Below are positions 20,424 to 26,723 of a DNA stretch of 35,330 nucleotides, piece by piece (position 1 is the first letter of the stretch; every line of letters begins with the position of its first letter). The notes beneath the pieces are model-generated. The model saw only the letters and a program-made list of their open reading frames with translations. It had not been told where the DNA came from and made no database searches. The stretch covers positions 1-35,330 of IMG/VR virus record IMGVR_UViG_3300031951_000618. One strand, given 5' to 3'. A program made the translations under genes and the position numbers. This stretch comes from a virus.

Positions 20424-21943
20424 AAAAATTTTTTTTAATAGCATTATTATGTCTATTACCCGTCAAGGTTGATGCCCAAGTTGTTGTACAAACTTGGTTG
20501 GATCCTTGTACGGGTGTAGCACAAACCGCAACGTTCCCATTAGGTAATGTTGGCGTAACAGTGGTATTTCGAAATCAGGCAAAAGTATTCACGGCACAGC
20601 AGGCAGCTGCTGGTGAATTAATGACATGGATTAATCAATTAATTATGAGTACTCCATGTCCTGTTACAAACAATCCTGTTGTGCAACAAGCCGCCACACA
20701 GGCAGCAACACAAGCCGCTGCGGCGGCTGCTACAGCAGCGGCAAGTGCCGCAGCATCAAGTGCGGCATCATCGGCGGCTTCGAGTGCCGCATCCAGCGCA
20801 GCGTCATCGGCGGCATCAAGTGCGGCATCAGGAGCGGCAAGTAGCTCTGCTAGCTCTGCTGCCTCAGGCGCCGCATCAAGTGCCGCAACTTCAGCAGCAC
20901 CTACAGCACCACCCCCAACTCCGGCGGCACCTAAGCCTGACGCTCCGGCACCTAGTAGCTCATCATCAGGTGGTTCTTCGTCAAGTAGTTCATCATCAAG
21001 CAGTTCCAGTAGTTCAAGTGGTGAAACCAAAACGGAAACTAAAGCAGAAGCTAAGTCAGAAAGTAGTTCGGAAAGTAAGTCGGAAAGTAAATCCGAAGAA
21101 AGCAAATCGGAAAGTAAATCAGAAGAAAAATCCGAAGAGAAAAAAGAAGAAAAGAAAGAAGATAAAAAGGATGAAAAGAAAAAGAATGAGGCACGGGTCA
21201 ATCCTCTTATGGTGGCATCCGACTTAACAACAGGACAGGATCCCGCGGGCGGTGTGTCACAAATCATTACTGTGGGTGTTTCACAATCCTCATTGGCAGG
21301 GGACAAGAGTTATGGTGCCACTACTATGTTGTGGTCTACATTAGACCAAGGTGCCTTGTCATTGTCATATACCAAGATGAGTTTCAAAAAAGGAAAACTC
21401 AGTACCATTCACTCATTTGGTAGTACCAGTGCCTATTTAAAAGGTACATTGATGCAAATGACGGGGTATACTTGGGTGAAACCCAATCCTAGATATGGTG
21501 TATATGGTGTCAGTTTAGGTGCCATTGGATTGTTCATGCCCAATGGACAACGTAATGTCGTTACAGACAGTGCAGAAATTCGTCGTATCTTCTTTGATAA
21601 ATATCAAGTACCATTAACATATATGCCTGATAGTTTAGTTGTAGAAACTCACGGGTACAATACAAGTTGGGCAACATCGGCAGTGGCATTCTGGATGCAC
21701 CCACCCATCATCATAAATCCTCGGGTAACAGTCACACCTCAAGTATTTTTAATGGGTAGTCCTGTGGCATATAATTCCATGACGGGACTCACAACAAACA
21801 CAGATGTTAGCATGATGTTGGGTAGTGGATGGGATTATAAATTGTCACGCCGCTTTGGTGTGACAGCGGCACATCGCGTCATGATTACACCTAAACAAAA
21901 ACCTCTAAACTTCTTACTGATTGGCTCACGGGTAACGTTATGA
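20420..21943 (+). CDS. Exported low-complexity protein with C-terminal barrel-like domain
   Basis: A 507-aa protein with signal peptide MKKFFLIALLCLLPVKVDAQ. Residues ~85-175 are almost pure Ala/Ser/Gln repeats, ~175-200 Ser/Gly runs, and ~200-255 Lys/Glu/Ser repeats, forming a long flexible charged stalk. The C-terminal ~230 residues have alternating amphipathic strands, ending in GWDYKLSRRFGVTAAHRVMITPK...FLLIGSRVTL, typical of an outer-membrane beta-barrel terminus. Short tandem codon repeats suggest slippage-prone growth. It could present a stalk at the outer membrane. A similar barrel-like end next to CsgG is recalled from T4-like phages. Confidence 0.65.
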   Translation: MKKFFLIALLCLLPVKVDAQVVVQTWLDPCTGVAQTATFPLGNVGVTVVFRNQAKVFTAQQAAAGELMTWINQLIMSTPCPVTNNPVVQQAATQAATQAAAAAATAAASAAASSAASSAASSAASSAASSAASSAASGAASSSASSAASGAASSAATSAAPTAPPPTPAAPKPDAPAPSSSSSGGSSSSSSSSSSSSSSSGETKTETKAEAKSESSSESKSESKSEESKSESKSEEKSEEKKEEKKEDKKDEKKKNEARVNPLMVASDLTTGQDPAGGVSQIITVGVSQSSLAGDKSYGATTMLWSTLDQGALSLSYTKMSFKKGKLSTIHSFGSTSAYLKGTLMQMTGYTWVKPNPRYGVYGVSLGAIGLFMPNGQRNVVTDSAEIRRIFFDKYQVPLTYMPDSLVVETHGYNTSWATSAVAFWMHPPIIINPRVTVTPQVFLMGSPVAYNSMTGLTTNTDVSMMLGSGWDYKLSRRFGVTAAHRVMITPKQKPLNFLLIGSRVTL

Positions 21944-22716
21944 TTTCTGAAAAAACATTAATAGAACAAAGCGCCTTTTTCGCAAACCTTAGTAGTTGTG
22001 TATATAAAGATTTAGCCTTCATGCGTGTGAACTATGAAGGGTTTAAAGTTGTGTATCATGGTCATAAAGGTGCCGATGCCTTCACAATGGAAGATGATAA
22101 CAATTTCATCGTTGCCTGTCGTGGCACAGAAGTAAAACAATTCTCTGATGTGAAAGCCGATTTAAGTATTTCCAAAACCACAGTGGCACATGGTAAATTA
22201 CATATTGGCTTCAACCATTATGTTGATAAAATTTGGCAACCCATCATGGCACTCGCCCAACACACACAGAAAAAAGTTTGGTTTACAGGACATAGCTTAG
22301 GTGCCGCAATGGCTACCATTATGGCATATCGGTTCGCCACAGATGACACACTCCCAAACCCAGCAGGATTATTCACATATGGAAGTCCTCGTGTGGGAAA
22401 TCGTACATTCATTAATCATTTCAACACACTACCCTTCCCACATCATCGGTGGGTGAATGATGGTGATATTGTCACGAAGATTCCCTTTGCGCCATGGTTC
22501 TATCACTGTGGTACAATGCATCATATTGACTCCGAAGGATATGTCACACCCTTTTATGAAAAAGCATCACTGGGATATCGGATTATGCGTGTGATTAAGA
22601 GTCGCGGTGTGTTCCGTATGTTATGGCAAGATACTCAGGATCATAGTTCCGAATTATATCGAAATTATCTTGCTCTCGCAGAAAAGTTCCCCATCATGGA
22701 GAATTCCACTCTGTAG
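21940..22716 (+). CDS. Class 3 lipase (alpha/beta hydrolase)
   Basis: A 258-aa protein. The nucleophile elbow FTGHSLGAAMA places catalytic Ser119; D176 in VNDGDIVTKIP and a C-terminal His (probably in QDHSSELY) complete the triad; FIVACRGTE is the oxyanion-strand motif of fungal-type class 3 lipases. No signal peptide is visible, so it would act in the cytoplasm or need another exit path, such as lysis or the CsgG-like pore. The family hydrolyses acylglycerols or phospholipids. Last gene of the exported-protein cluster, overlapping the previous one by 4 bp. Confidence 0.88.
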   Translation: MISEKTLIEQSAFFANLSSCVYKDLAFMRVNYEGFKVVYHGHKGADAFTMEDDNNFIVACRGTEVKQFSDVKADLSISKTTVAHGKLHIGFNHYVDKIWQPIMALAQHTQKKVWFTGHSLGAAMATIMAYRFATDDTLPNPAGLFTYGSPRVGNRTFINHFNTLPFPHHRWVNDGDIVTKIPFAPWFYHCGTMHHIDSEGYVTPFYEKASLGYRIMRVIKSRGVFRMLWQDTQDHSSELYRNYLALAEKFPIMENSTL

Positions 22717-22724
22717 AGATGCTG

Positions 22725-22749
22725 TAAGTTGTTGATTTATAAGCACTTA
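22725..22749. repeat. 25-bp palindrome upstream of promoter (operator candidate)
   Basis: TAAGTTG-N11-GCACTTA, the same arms and loop as at 643-667, ending 9 bp before the -35 box at 22759. Confidence 0.7.
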
Positions 22750-22758
22750 GACAGGGAC

Positions 22759-22787
22759 TTGACAAATGGTCCCTGTCGTGCTATATT
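22759..22787 (+). promoter_or_regulatory. Promoter TTGACA-17-TATATT
   Basis: GGGACTTGACAAATGGT, 17 bp, TATATT at 22782-22787. It opens the GC-richer small-gene block and is followed by an AGGAG leader before ATG 22814. Confidence 0.87.
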
Positions 22788-22813
22788 TCATATATAACTT
22801 CACAGGAGATGAT

Positions 22814-23128
22814 ATGAACACGGATTTGCTCATTCAGGAGTATCTTGACGTTCTCATTCAGGCGGTGAACACGTATTACGCCAAGTATTATCCCAATCTG
22901 GAGCCCGATAAGTATTACATCATGAAGGGACGTAAGTATCACCGTGTGGTGTCGGCAGGTAAGCATGGAAATCGGTCGGTTCATGCCTTTGTGGGTGAGG
23001 ATGGTATGCTCTACAAGGCGGCAGGATGGGCGGCGCCCGCCAAGGATGCGCGGTACAATCTTGCCACAGACATGGACGTTCTTCGGGAACGTATTGATCC
23101 CCACGGCGGCTATCTCTATAAGCGGTAA
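22814..23128 (+). CDS. Conserved phage protein (104 aa)
   Basis: Start ATG 22814 after AGGAG. The N-terminal helix (NTDLLIQEYLDVLIQAVNTYYAKYYP) precedes YYIMKGRKYHRVVSAGKHGNRSVHAFVGEDGMLYKAAGWAAPAKDARYNL. The latter pattern (xSVHAFV...G..YKAAGW.APAK.ARYNL) recurs in many unrelated tailed phages as an orphan family. Function unknown. First gene in the 22759 transcription unit. Confidence 0.65.
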   Translation: MNTDLLIQEYLDVLIQAVNTYYAKYYPNLEPDKYYIMKGRKYHRVVSAGKHGNRSVHAFVGEDGMLYKAAGWAAPAKDARYNLATDMDVLRERIDPHGGYLYKR

Positions 23129-23133
23129 TCATC

Positions 23134-23403
23134 ATGCCCATTGACATCATCAGCATCCATGCTCCTGCCATTACCACACTACGTGGAAAAACCTGGGTGG
23201 TGCCGAATTGGGTTGAAGTGCCTCAGGGTACCACATTACAGGACATTTGCTGGATTCGTCCCGCGGAACCAAAAAGTAACAAGACCACGAAGCATGTAGG
23301 TAAATATCTCATCACCATTTATGATTCAGGAAACGTGACATGCGATTGTCCAGGATTTACATTTCGGAAAAAGTGCAAGCATTCCGCCGAATATTTAACA
23401 TGA
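23134..23403 (+). CDS. SWIM-type zinc-finger protein (89 aa)
   Basis: The C-terminal half KYLITIYDSGNVTCDCPGFTFRKKCKHSAEYL has the SWIM signature C-x-C-x(n)-C-x-H (C73, C75, C84, H86). SWIM fingers bind nucleic acid or proteins and occur in recombination and transposition proteins. The N-terminal ~50 residues contain TWVVPNWVEVPQGTTLQD without a known fold. The stop overlaps the next start by 4 bp. Confidence 0.75.
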   Translation: MPIDIISIHAPAITTLRGKTWVVPNWVEVPQGTTLQDICWIRPAEPKSNKTTKHVGKYLITIYDSGNVTCDCPGFTFRKKCKHSAEYLT

Positions 23404-23588
23404 AGCGCACATTTCGCAAAGTGAGACATCGGGTGGATGGCATGTTCATTGCCCGACAAATCCGAAAAACGGAATTGTGTGTACAATGTCAGGTTGACAC
23501 AGGTGTTCCCGTGGGGCTTGACATTTCAGAGCGATTGTTTTATGTTACAGGTGTCGGGCAACTCTGCCATGATTGTTATCTACCATAG
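23400..23588 (+). CDS. Small zinc-ribbon-like protein (62 aa)
   Basis: Start ATG 23400, overlapping the SWIM-protein stop. The N-terminus is basic (MKRTFRKVRHRVDG). CVQCQVDTGVPVG...VGQLCHDCYLP gives two C-x2-C pairs, consistent with one zinc site. Function unknown; nucleic-acid binding is plausible from the basic N-terminus. The promoter candidate 23518-23546 lies inside it. Confidence 0.6.
   Translation: MKRTFRKVRHRVDGMFIARQIRKTELCVQCQVDTGVPVGLDISERLFYVTGVGQLCHDCYLP
23518..23546 (+). promoter_or_regulatory. Internal promoter TTGACA-17-TATGTT
   Basis: GGGGCTTGACAT, 17 bp, TATGTTACAG (23541-23550), matching the TATATTACAG core of the early promoters. It lies in coding sequence and is placed to express the gene at 23598. 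Confidence 0.6.
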
Positions 23589-23597
23589 GAGATGAAC

Positions 23598-23846
23598 ATG
23601 CTTGTTAAGACGAACGACCTCAAGAAGGGTGACCGTGTGTTGCTGCGAAATGGGTGGTATGCCACAATTCAGGATAATCGCAAGGGTGATGTCCGCGTGG
23701 CCACGGTGGAAGGAGTATATACGGAAACGGGTAGCGTCTATGCCCATGACATCATTGAGGCACACATTGCCGATGCCTGGGTCACCATTTCACACACGCC
23801 CAAGCAACAGCAGTTGCAGCAGCGCGTGACACATTGGGGGTTCTAA
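23598..23846 (+). CDS. Conserved phage protein, SH3-like (82 aa)
   Basis: ATG 23598 is chosen because AGGAG lies 6 bp upstream, while ATG 23592 would directly abut it. The sequence LKKGDRVLLRNGWYATIQDNRKGDVRVATVEGVYTETGSVYAHDII has the short strands and KGDRV..NG pattern of SH3-like barrels. It recalls small proteins found in several phages. Function unknown. The stop TAA shares a base with the next start. Confidence 0.6.
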   Translation: MLVKTNDLKKGDRVLLRNGWYATIQDNRKGDVRVATVEGVYTETGSVYAHDIIEAHIADAWVTISHTPKQQQLQQRVTHWGF

Positions 23847-23944
23847 TGCAAAACAAGGACAAGGGAGGGTGGTGGGGTCTCGCAGTATTTCTGGTGGGAT
23901 GCACCATTATGGCAATTCACGCTCTACTGGATGACGAGGACTAA
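23846..23944 (+). CDS. Tiny membrane peptide (32 aa)
   Basis: MQNKDKGGWWGLAVFLVGC followed by TIMAIHALLDDED: a single hydrophobic span (residues 9-26) with a basic N-terminus and acidic C-terminus. It starts at a TAATG overlap and lies 4 bp before the next gene. Too short for homology; tight packing with real genes supports it. Confidence 0.5.
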   Translation: MQNKDKGGWWGLAVFLVGCTIMAIHALLDDED

Positions 23945-23948
23945 CCAC

Positions 23949-24137
23949 ATGTCAAAGTGGGACTATTTGGACGAGGAATATGAACGTTATCAGCGCGTGG
24001 AGAAAATTCAGAAAAGCATGACGCCCACGGGGAGTGTCACGGAGCATCTGAAATTCGTGGAACCGCGTAGAAACAATGCCCAGAAGCGCCTCATGTATGC
24101 CCAGCAACGCGCTTTGAAACACCCAGTCTGGGATTAA
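23949..24137 (+). CDS. Hypothetical helical protein (62 aa)
   Basis: Start ATG 23949. It is highly charged (DEEYERYQRVEKIQKS, RRNNAQKRLMYAQQRAL) and probably a two-helix protein; no motif is recognised. Its end overlaps by 4 bp the end of the leftward NUMOD3-like gene, so the two convergent units meet here with no visible terminator. Confidence 0.5.
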   Translation: MSKWDYLDEEYERYQRVEKIQKSMTPTGSVTEHLKFVEPRRNNAQKRLMYAQQRALKHPVWD

Positions 24138-24613
24138 CGGCGCCTTCTTCGTCCCCAGCACCAGCCGTCAGGTAACGTGAAGGGGAGATACATGAAATGT
24201 TCCCGACCATCAGGACTGAGCGCCCAGCGTCTCGGTCCTCGATGCTTCATGCCCAGACTAATCTTCAATTTCGACCGAGGAGTATGGTGCATATTATAGA
24301 AATGATGATGTTCCCCGCGGCGTTGCTTCTTCATGGTGGCGGCGATTTTCCGTTTATGTACCTCAGATAATCCCGAAGCGTTGGGATTCTTGTTCCCGCG
24401 CTTGGCGTCACGCATCTTTTCACGCCCCGCCGGGGTGATGCCTGTCCACGTGGTGTTCACTAAGGATGTGACGGGATGCTGTTGTTTCTCGCAGTATCGT
24501 TGGGCATCTTGTATCTTCTTGAACACCCCGAGCAGTTCACTCCCAGGATGTGAGATGCGCGGATGCTGATCCGAGAGATACCAGATGTCATCACGCTGAA
24601 ACAGATAAATCAT
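24134..24613 (-). CDS. NUMOD3-repeat DNA-binding protein (homing-endonuclease relative)
   Basis: A 159-aa basic protein. Residues ~70-130 contain two or three NUMOD3-like units (GNKNPNASGLSEVHKRKIAATMKK, GEHHHFYNMHHTPRSKLKISLGMK), the small helical DNA-binding repeats of GIY-YIG and HNH homing endonucleases. No GIY-YIG or HNH catalytic motif is seen. The N-terminal ~50 residues (YLFQRDDIWYLSDQHPRISH) are unassigned, so it is either a degenerate free-standing endonuclease or a DNA-binding regulator. It overlaps the dCMP deaminase stop by 4 bp and is transcribed with it. One of only two leftward genes. Confidence 0.7.
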   Translation of the reverse strand: MIYLFQRDDIWYLSDQHPRISHPGSELLGVFKKIQDAQRYCEKQQHPVTSLVNTTWTGITPAGREKMRDAKRGNKNPNASGLSEVHKRKIAATMKKQRRGEHHHFYNMHHTPRSKLKISLGMKHRGPRRWALSPDGREHFMYLPFTLPDGWCWGRRRRR

Positions 24614-25062
24614 GTTTCCAAAATGCGCATGAAATGTCGATGTTGTTCACGAAATAACGTCTGAGTCATCATGGAACTCCCATAATTGTCCAAATAGAAC
24701 ACTTCAGAAATGTTCGTGGCGAGTATGGCCTGAGCACAGGTGACACAGGGTGTATGCGTGACAAACAATGTGCAGTCAGACAACATGAACCAGCGCTCCC
24801 ACCAAAACAGCTTTTGTAAGGCGTTCATTTCGGCATGAATCACAGTATCTAACGTTTTATTGTCACGTTCCATGGTGTTGTCAGCTCCTGCAGGGGTTCC
24901 ATTATATCCCACACTAATGATGCGCCGTGAGGGACGATGCCAAATGACACATCCCACACGGGCACGAACAGCCCGACTGCGTTGAGATAATGCTCGAATG
25001 GTTTGAATACAGAAGCGCATGTCCCCAGGATGCATCTGAGACTTATGATTGGAAAGTGTCAT
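24610..25062 (-). CDS. Deoxycytidylate (dCMP) deaminase
   Basis: Up to 150 aa; ATG codons for residues 10 and 15 are alternative starts, because no Shine-Dalgarno sequence is clear upstream of the first. Zinc ligands are visible as H76-A-E78 (catalytic Glu78) and C106-V-T-C109. SVGYNGTPAG (residues 50-59) is typical of dCMP deaminases and RSRAVRARVGCVI fits the start of the domain. It converts dCMP to dUMP for thymidylate supply; T4-like phages usually encode it as cd. No thymidylate synthase lies in the window. Divergent from the genes after 25469, across the iteron region. Confidence 0.9.
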   Translation of the reverse strand: MTLSNHKSQMHPGDMRFCIQTIRALSQRSRAVRARVGCVIWHRPSRRIISVGYNGTPAGADNTMERDNKTLDTVIHAEMNALQKLFWWERWFMLSDCTLFVTHTPCVTCAQAILATNISEVFYLDNYGSSMMTQTLFREQHRHFMRILET

Positions 25063-25285
25063 AGAGTATTGTATATATGAAAAACAGTATCATGAGACAT
25101 GATAATAAAAGAACACAGAGAATGCCAGAAACAAGAAAGATAGTCTGCGAGATGAAGGAAGTCAAGAGAGAACACCAGAAGAAATGAGATGTACTAAGAC
25201 TAGAGATTGTGGATAATAGACTATTTATAAGGGTTTGAAATGAAGTAATCCCCCGCCTGCTCCCCATGACCACTGTGACCAGAAC

Positions 25286-25362
25286 TGCGGGTGTTATTGC
25301 GGGATATATCACGGGAAAAAATGCGGGTTATTCTGCGGGAAAAAATGCGGGTGGTGTGCGGG
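25286..25362 (+). repeat. Array of 12-bp iterons, TGCGGG + variable, often A/T-rich hexamer
   Basis: TGCGGG begins at 25286, 25298, 25322, 25334, 25346 and 25357, with a degenerate CACGGG at 25310: seven units at 12-bp spacing (last 11). The intervening hexamers are tgttat, atatat, aaaaaa, ttattc, aaaaaa and a tggtg pentamer. Such iterons are typical of replication origins, partition sites or cooperative regulator arrays. The array lies in the 25063-25528 non-coding gap between divergent transcription units; 25063-25285 shows only purine-rich top-strand sequence. Confidence 0.75.
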
Positions 25363-25387
25363 TTGTGCACGTTCTCTTATACGCAAT

Positions 25388-25434
25388 GCGCACCCCGCAC
25401 CATGTAGCGCGCACCATCTAACACGCACCCCGCA
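25388..25434 (-). repeat. Inverted CCCGCA / GCGCACC repeats facing the iterons
   Basis: CCCGCA at 25394-25399 and 25429-25434 are inverted copies of the TGCGGG core, and GCGCACC-like words recur at 25388, 25409 and 25423. They could pair with or bind the same protein as the direct iterons on the left. Confidence 0.6.
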
Positions 25435-25468
25435 CATGATGATACGTAACCCCATGTACCCACGCATC

Positions 25469-25497
25469 TTGACATATCATGGAACATCATGTATATT
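25469..25497 (+). promoter_or_regulatory. Promoter TTGACA-17-TATATT
   Basis: CATCTTGACATAT, 17 bp, TATATT at 25492-25497, just right of the iteron/inverted-repeat region, with AGGAG at 25518 before the gene at 25529. Confidence 0.8.
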
Positions 25498-25528
25498 CAG
25501 AGATATACCCCACACACAGGAGATGGCT

Positions 25529-25759
25529 ATGGGAAATTCTGGAGCGCGTGCTGACCGTGAAATGCAGGCCCTGATGCGGAAAGTGCGCAAGTTGGCGGCT
25601 CGACAGCGCGGGACCCCCCAGGAGCAGCAGGACCGGGAGGACCAGGAGGCGGCGCCGGGCAAGAGGCGGTTCGTGGATGTGTCAGGCGAACATGATGTCC
25701 GCGTGGAGGATGCCACCGCCGACGAGATTTTCCGCGAAATGAAGCGCCGGGATTTTTAA
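25529..25759 (+). CDS. Hypothetical charged protein (76 aa)
   Basis: ATG 25529 is preferred over ATG 25523 because AGGAG (25518-25522) is at a proper 6-bp distance. It is strongly charged and predicted helical and disordered (ADREMQALMRKVRKLAARQRGTPQEQQDREDQEAAPGKRRF), with an acidic C-terminal part (VRVEDATADEIFREMKRRDF). It resembles a small nucleic-acid-binding or scaffold-like protein only in composition. It stands alone between a promoter and a strong terminator, next to the iterons, so an iteron-binding or replication role is worth testing. Confidence 0.55.
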   Translation: MGNSGARADREMQALMRKVRKLAARQRGTPQEQQDREDQEAAPGKRRFVDVSGEHDVRVEDATADEIFREMKRRDF

Positions 25760-25777
25760 AATTGGGAAATCCTCAGG

Positions 25778-25818
25778 TACCTCAGCATTGAACATCTTAG
25801 TGCTGAGGTATTTTTTTT
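25778..25818 (+). terminator. Intrinsic terminator
   Basis: Perfect 10-bp stem TACCTCAGCA (25778-25787) / TGCTGAGGTA (25801-25810), 13-nt loop, followed by eight T. It ends the monocistronic 25529 unit. Confidence 0.88.
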
Positions 25819-25858
25819 GGAATTTCGGAATTTCAGCACTGGGAATCTCAGCACTAAG
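25796..25858. repeat. Inverted repeat competing with the terminator stem
   Basis: CTTAGTGCTGAG (25796-25807) is perfectly complementary to CTCAGCACTAAG (25847-25858), and CAGCACT also occurs at 25834-25840. The first arm overlaps the 3' arm of the terminator, so the two stems exclude each other. This could be an attenuator-like switch or a bidirectional terminator pair. Confidence 0.5.
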
Positions 25859-25896
25859 ACACCTGGAAATTCGAAAAAAATATTTTCCAAAAGGAC

Positions 25897-25925
25897 TTGA
25901 CAAATGGTTCCTGGGGTGCTAGATT
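25897..25925 (+). promoter_or_regulatory. Promoter TTGACA-17-TAGATT (leaderless type)
   Basis: AGGACTTGACAAATGGT, 17 bp, TAGATT at 25920-25925. Tandem ATGATG starts 5 bp later, with no room for a Shine-Dalgarno sequence. Confidence 0.85.
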
Positions 25926-25930
25926 GCGGT

Positions 25931-26116
25931 ATGATGAAAAACGACACCGAACTCCGCCTCGAGCTGACGTTCCATCCCGAGGCGTCCGAGGCAGAAAAAA
26001 CGCAAATCACGCGCATGCTGGCAACGGCAATCGCCGACATCATGGATGATGAAATGCGTTTCACGGATCTAGGCGAGCTGTTGCAGGATTACACGGTGAA
26101 GATGCACAGGGCTTGA
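25931..26116 (+). CDS. Hypothetical early protein, predicted leaderless (61 aa)
   Basis: Starts ATGATGAAAAAC at 25931 (or 25934), 5-8 nt after a -10 box, so the mRNA would begin at or a few bases from the start codon. Sequence: MMKNDTELRLELTFHPEASE, then a helix (EKTQITRMLATAIADIMDDEM) and a C-terminal amphipathic part. Small alpha/beta protein, not recognised. Its TGA stop lies inside the TTGACA of the next promoter. Its first residues resemble those of the next leaderless gene (MMKND). Confidence 0.6.
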   Translation: MMKNDTELRLELTFHPEASEAEKTQITRMLATAIADIMDDEMRFTDLGELLQDYTVKMHRA

Positions 26117-26141
26117 CAAATGGTGCCCCCTAGTGTATACT
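26113..26141 (+). promoter_or_regulatory. Promoter TTGACA-17-TATACT containing a stop codon
   Basis: AGGGCTTGACAAATGGT, 17 bp, TATACT at 26136-26141, ACAGTATGATG. The TGA of the upstream gene is within TTGACA (26114-26116). It drives the gene at 26147. Confidence 0.87.
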
Positions 26142-26146
26142 ACAGT

Positions 26147-26329
26147 ATGATGAAAAACGACAACACAACCGAACAGACGCAGCAGGCGCAGCAGGCGCAG
26201 CAGGATCAGTCCCTCATGGGCGGCTACTATCATGGCCCCAGCAATGAGGCGGGGCTCACCGCCCGGGAATACTGGGACGCCCGGTGGGAATATGAGGATG
26301 AGCAGGAACGCCTCAGGAACGATTGGTAA
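26147..26329 (+). CDS. Hypothetical early protein, Gln-rich, predicted leaderless (60 aa)
   Basis: Begins ATGATG 5 nt after the -10 box. The protein opens MMKNDNTTEQTQQAQQAQQDQ, a Gln/Ala repeat from short tandem CAGCAGGCG units, followed by GGYYHGPSNEAGLTAREYWDARWEYEDEQERL. The second half may be a small aromatic/acidic module. Not recognised. It is followed 1 bp later by the zinc-ribbon gene, so the promoter at 26113 serves both. Confidence 0.55.
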   Translation: MMKNDNTTEQTQQAQQAQQDQSLMGGYYHGPSNEAGLTAREYWDARWEYEDEQERLRNDW

Positions 26330-26330
26330 C

Positions 26331-26636
26331 ATGATGCGTAGACGCATACAACCCAAGCCCCCCACGGGCACCCAGGCTCTACTCGCGGCAGAGCGCGAGG
26401 CGCGCAAGCAACGGTTACAATCCCGGGTCAGGCTCAGCCCAGGTGGGCGCCCCATGTGCCAATACTGCGGGGTGCATGAGGCCCAGCATACGGGGCATCG
26501 CAGAAAGGATGGGAGCGTGATTTTGCGAAAACATGAAAAGCTGTACACTTGCGCAGAATGCCATAATGCACGCTATGACATCACCCCCTATTGGGGACCG
26601 CGATATAAACGCGAGGATGTTGCTGAGGCCTACTAA
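26331..26636 (+). CDS. Zinc-ribbon / HNH-like Cys4 protein (101 aa)
   Basis: Tandem ATG ATG start at 26331. After a basic N-terminal tail (RRRIQPKPPTGTQALLAAEREARKQRLQSRVR), CQYCGVHEAQHTGHRRKDGSV...YTCAECHNARY supplies two C-x2-C pairs with intervening His residues. This resembles the zinc-binding frame of HNH nucleases or small zinc ribbons; the catalytic HH-N layout is not clear. The stop TAA is the first triplet of a TAAGTGC palindrome arm. Confidence 0.6.
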   Translation: MMRRRIQPKPPTGTQALLAAEREARKQRLQSRVRLSPGGRPMCQYCGVHEAQHTGHRRKDGSVILRKHEKLYTCAECHNARYDITPYWGPRYKREDVAEAY

Positions 26637-26658
26637 GTGCATGGAAATCAAGCACTTA
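26634..26658. repeat. 25-bp palindrome overlapping a stop codon (operator candidate)
   Basis: Perfect TAAGTGC-N11-GCACTTA. The first TAA is the stop codon of the upstream gene. It ends 9 bp before the -35 box at 26668. Confidence 0.75.
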
Positions 26659-26667
26659 CCCCAGGGC

Positions 26668-26696
26668 TTGACAAATGGTGGAAACCAGTGTAGCTT
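26668..26696 (+). promoter_or_regulatory. Promoter TTGACA-17-TAGCTT
   Basis: AGGGCTTGACAAATGGT, 17 bp, TAGCTT at 26691-26696, a weak -10. The leader GTATACACTCAAAAGGAG is shared with the 28597 promoter. A weak -10 with an upstream palindrome suggests dependence on an activator. Confidence 0.75.
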
Positions 26697-26723
26697 TAGG
26701 TATACACTCAAAAGGAGAACAGC

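Noticed and set aside
20635-21306. Long leftward and +2-frame reading frames opposite the low-complexity protein
   Set aside because: They are shadows of the GCN/AGY/AAR codon repeats in the gene at 20420; their products are pure low-complexity Ala/Asp/Leu or Gln/Arg sequence.
25043-25312. Leftward 89-aa reading frame with hydrophobic stretches upstream of dCMP deaminase
   Set aside because: It arises from a purine-rich top strand, which makes any leftward frame look hydrophobic. Its GTG start lies in the iteron array, no Shine-Dalgarno site is seen, and it overlaps the deaminase start.
25286-25362. CRISPR array
   Set aside because: Units are only 12 bp long with 6-bp spacers, far below CRISPR repeat and spacer lengths.
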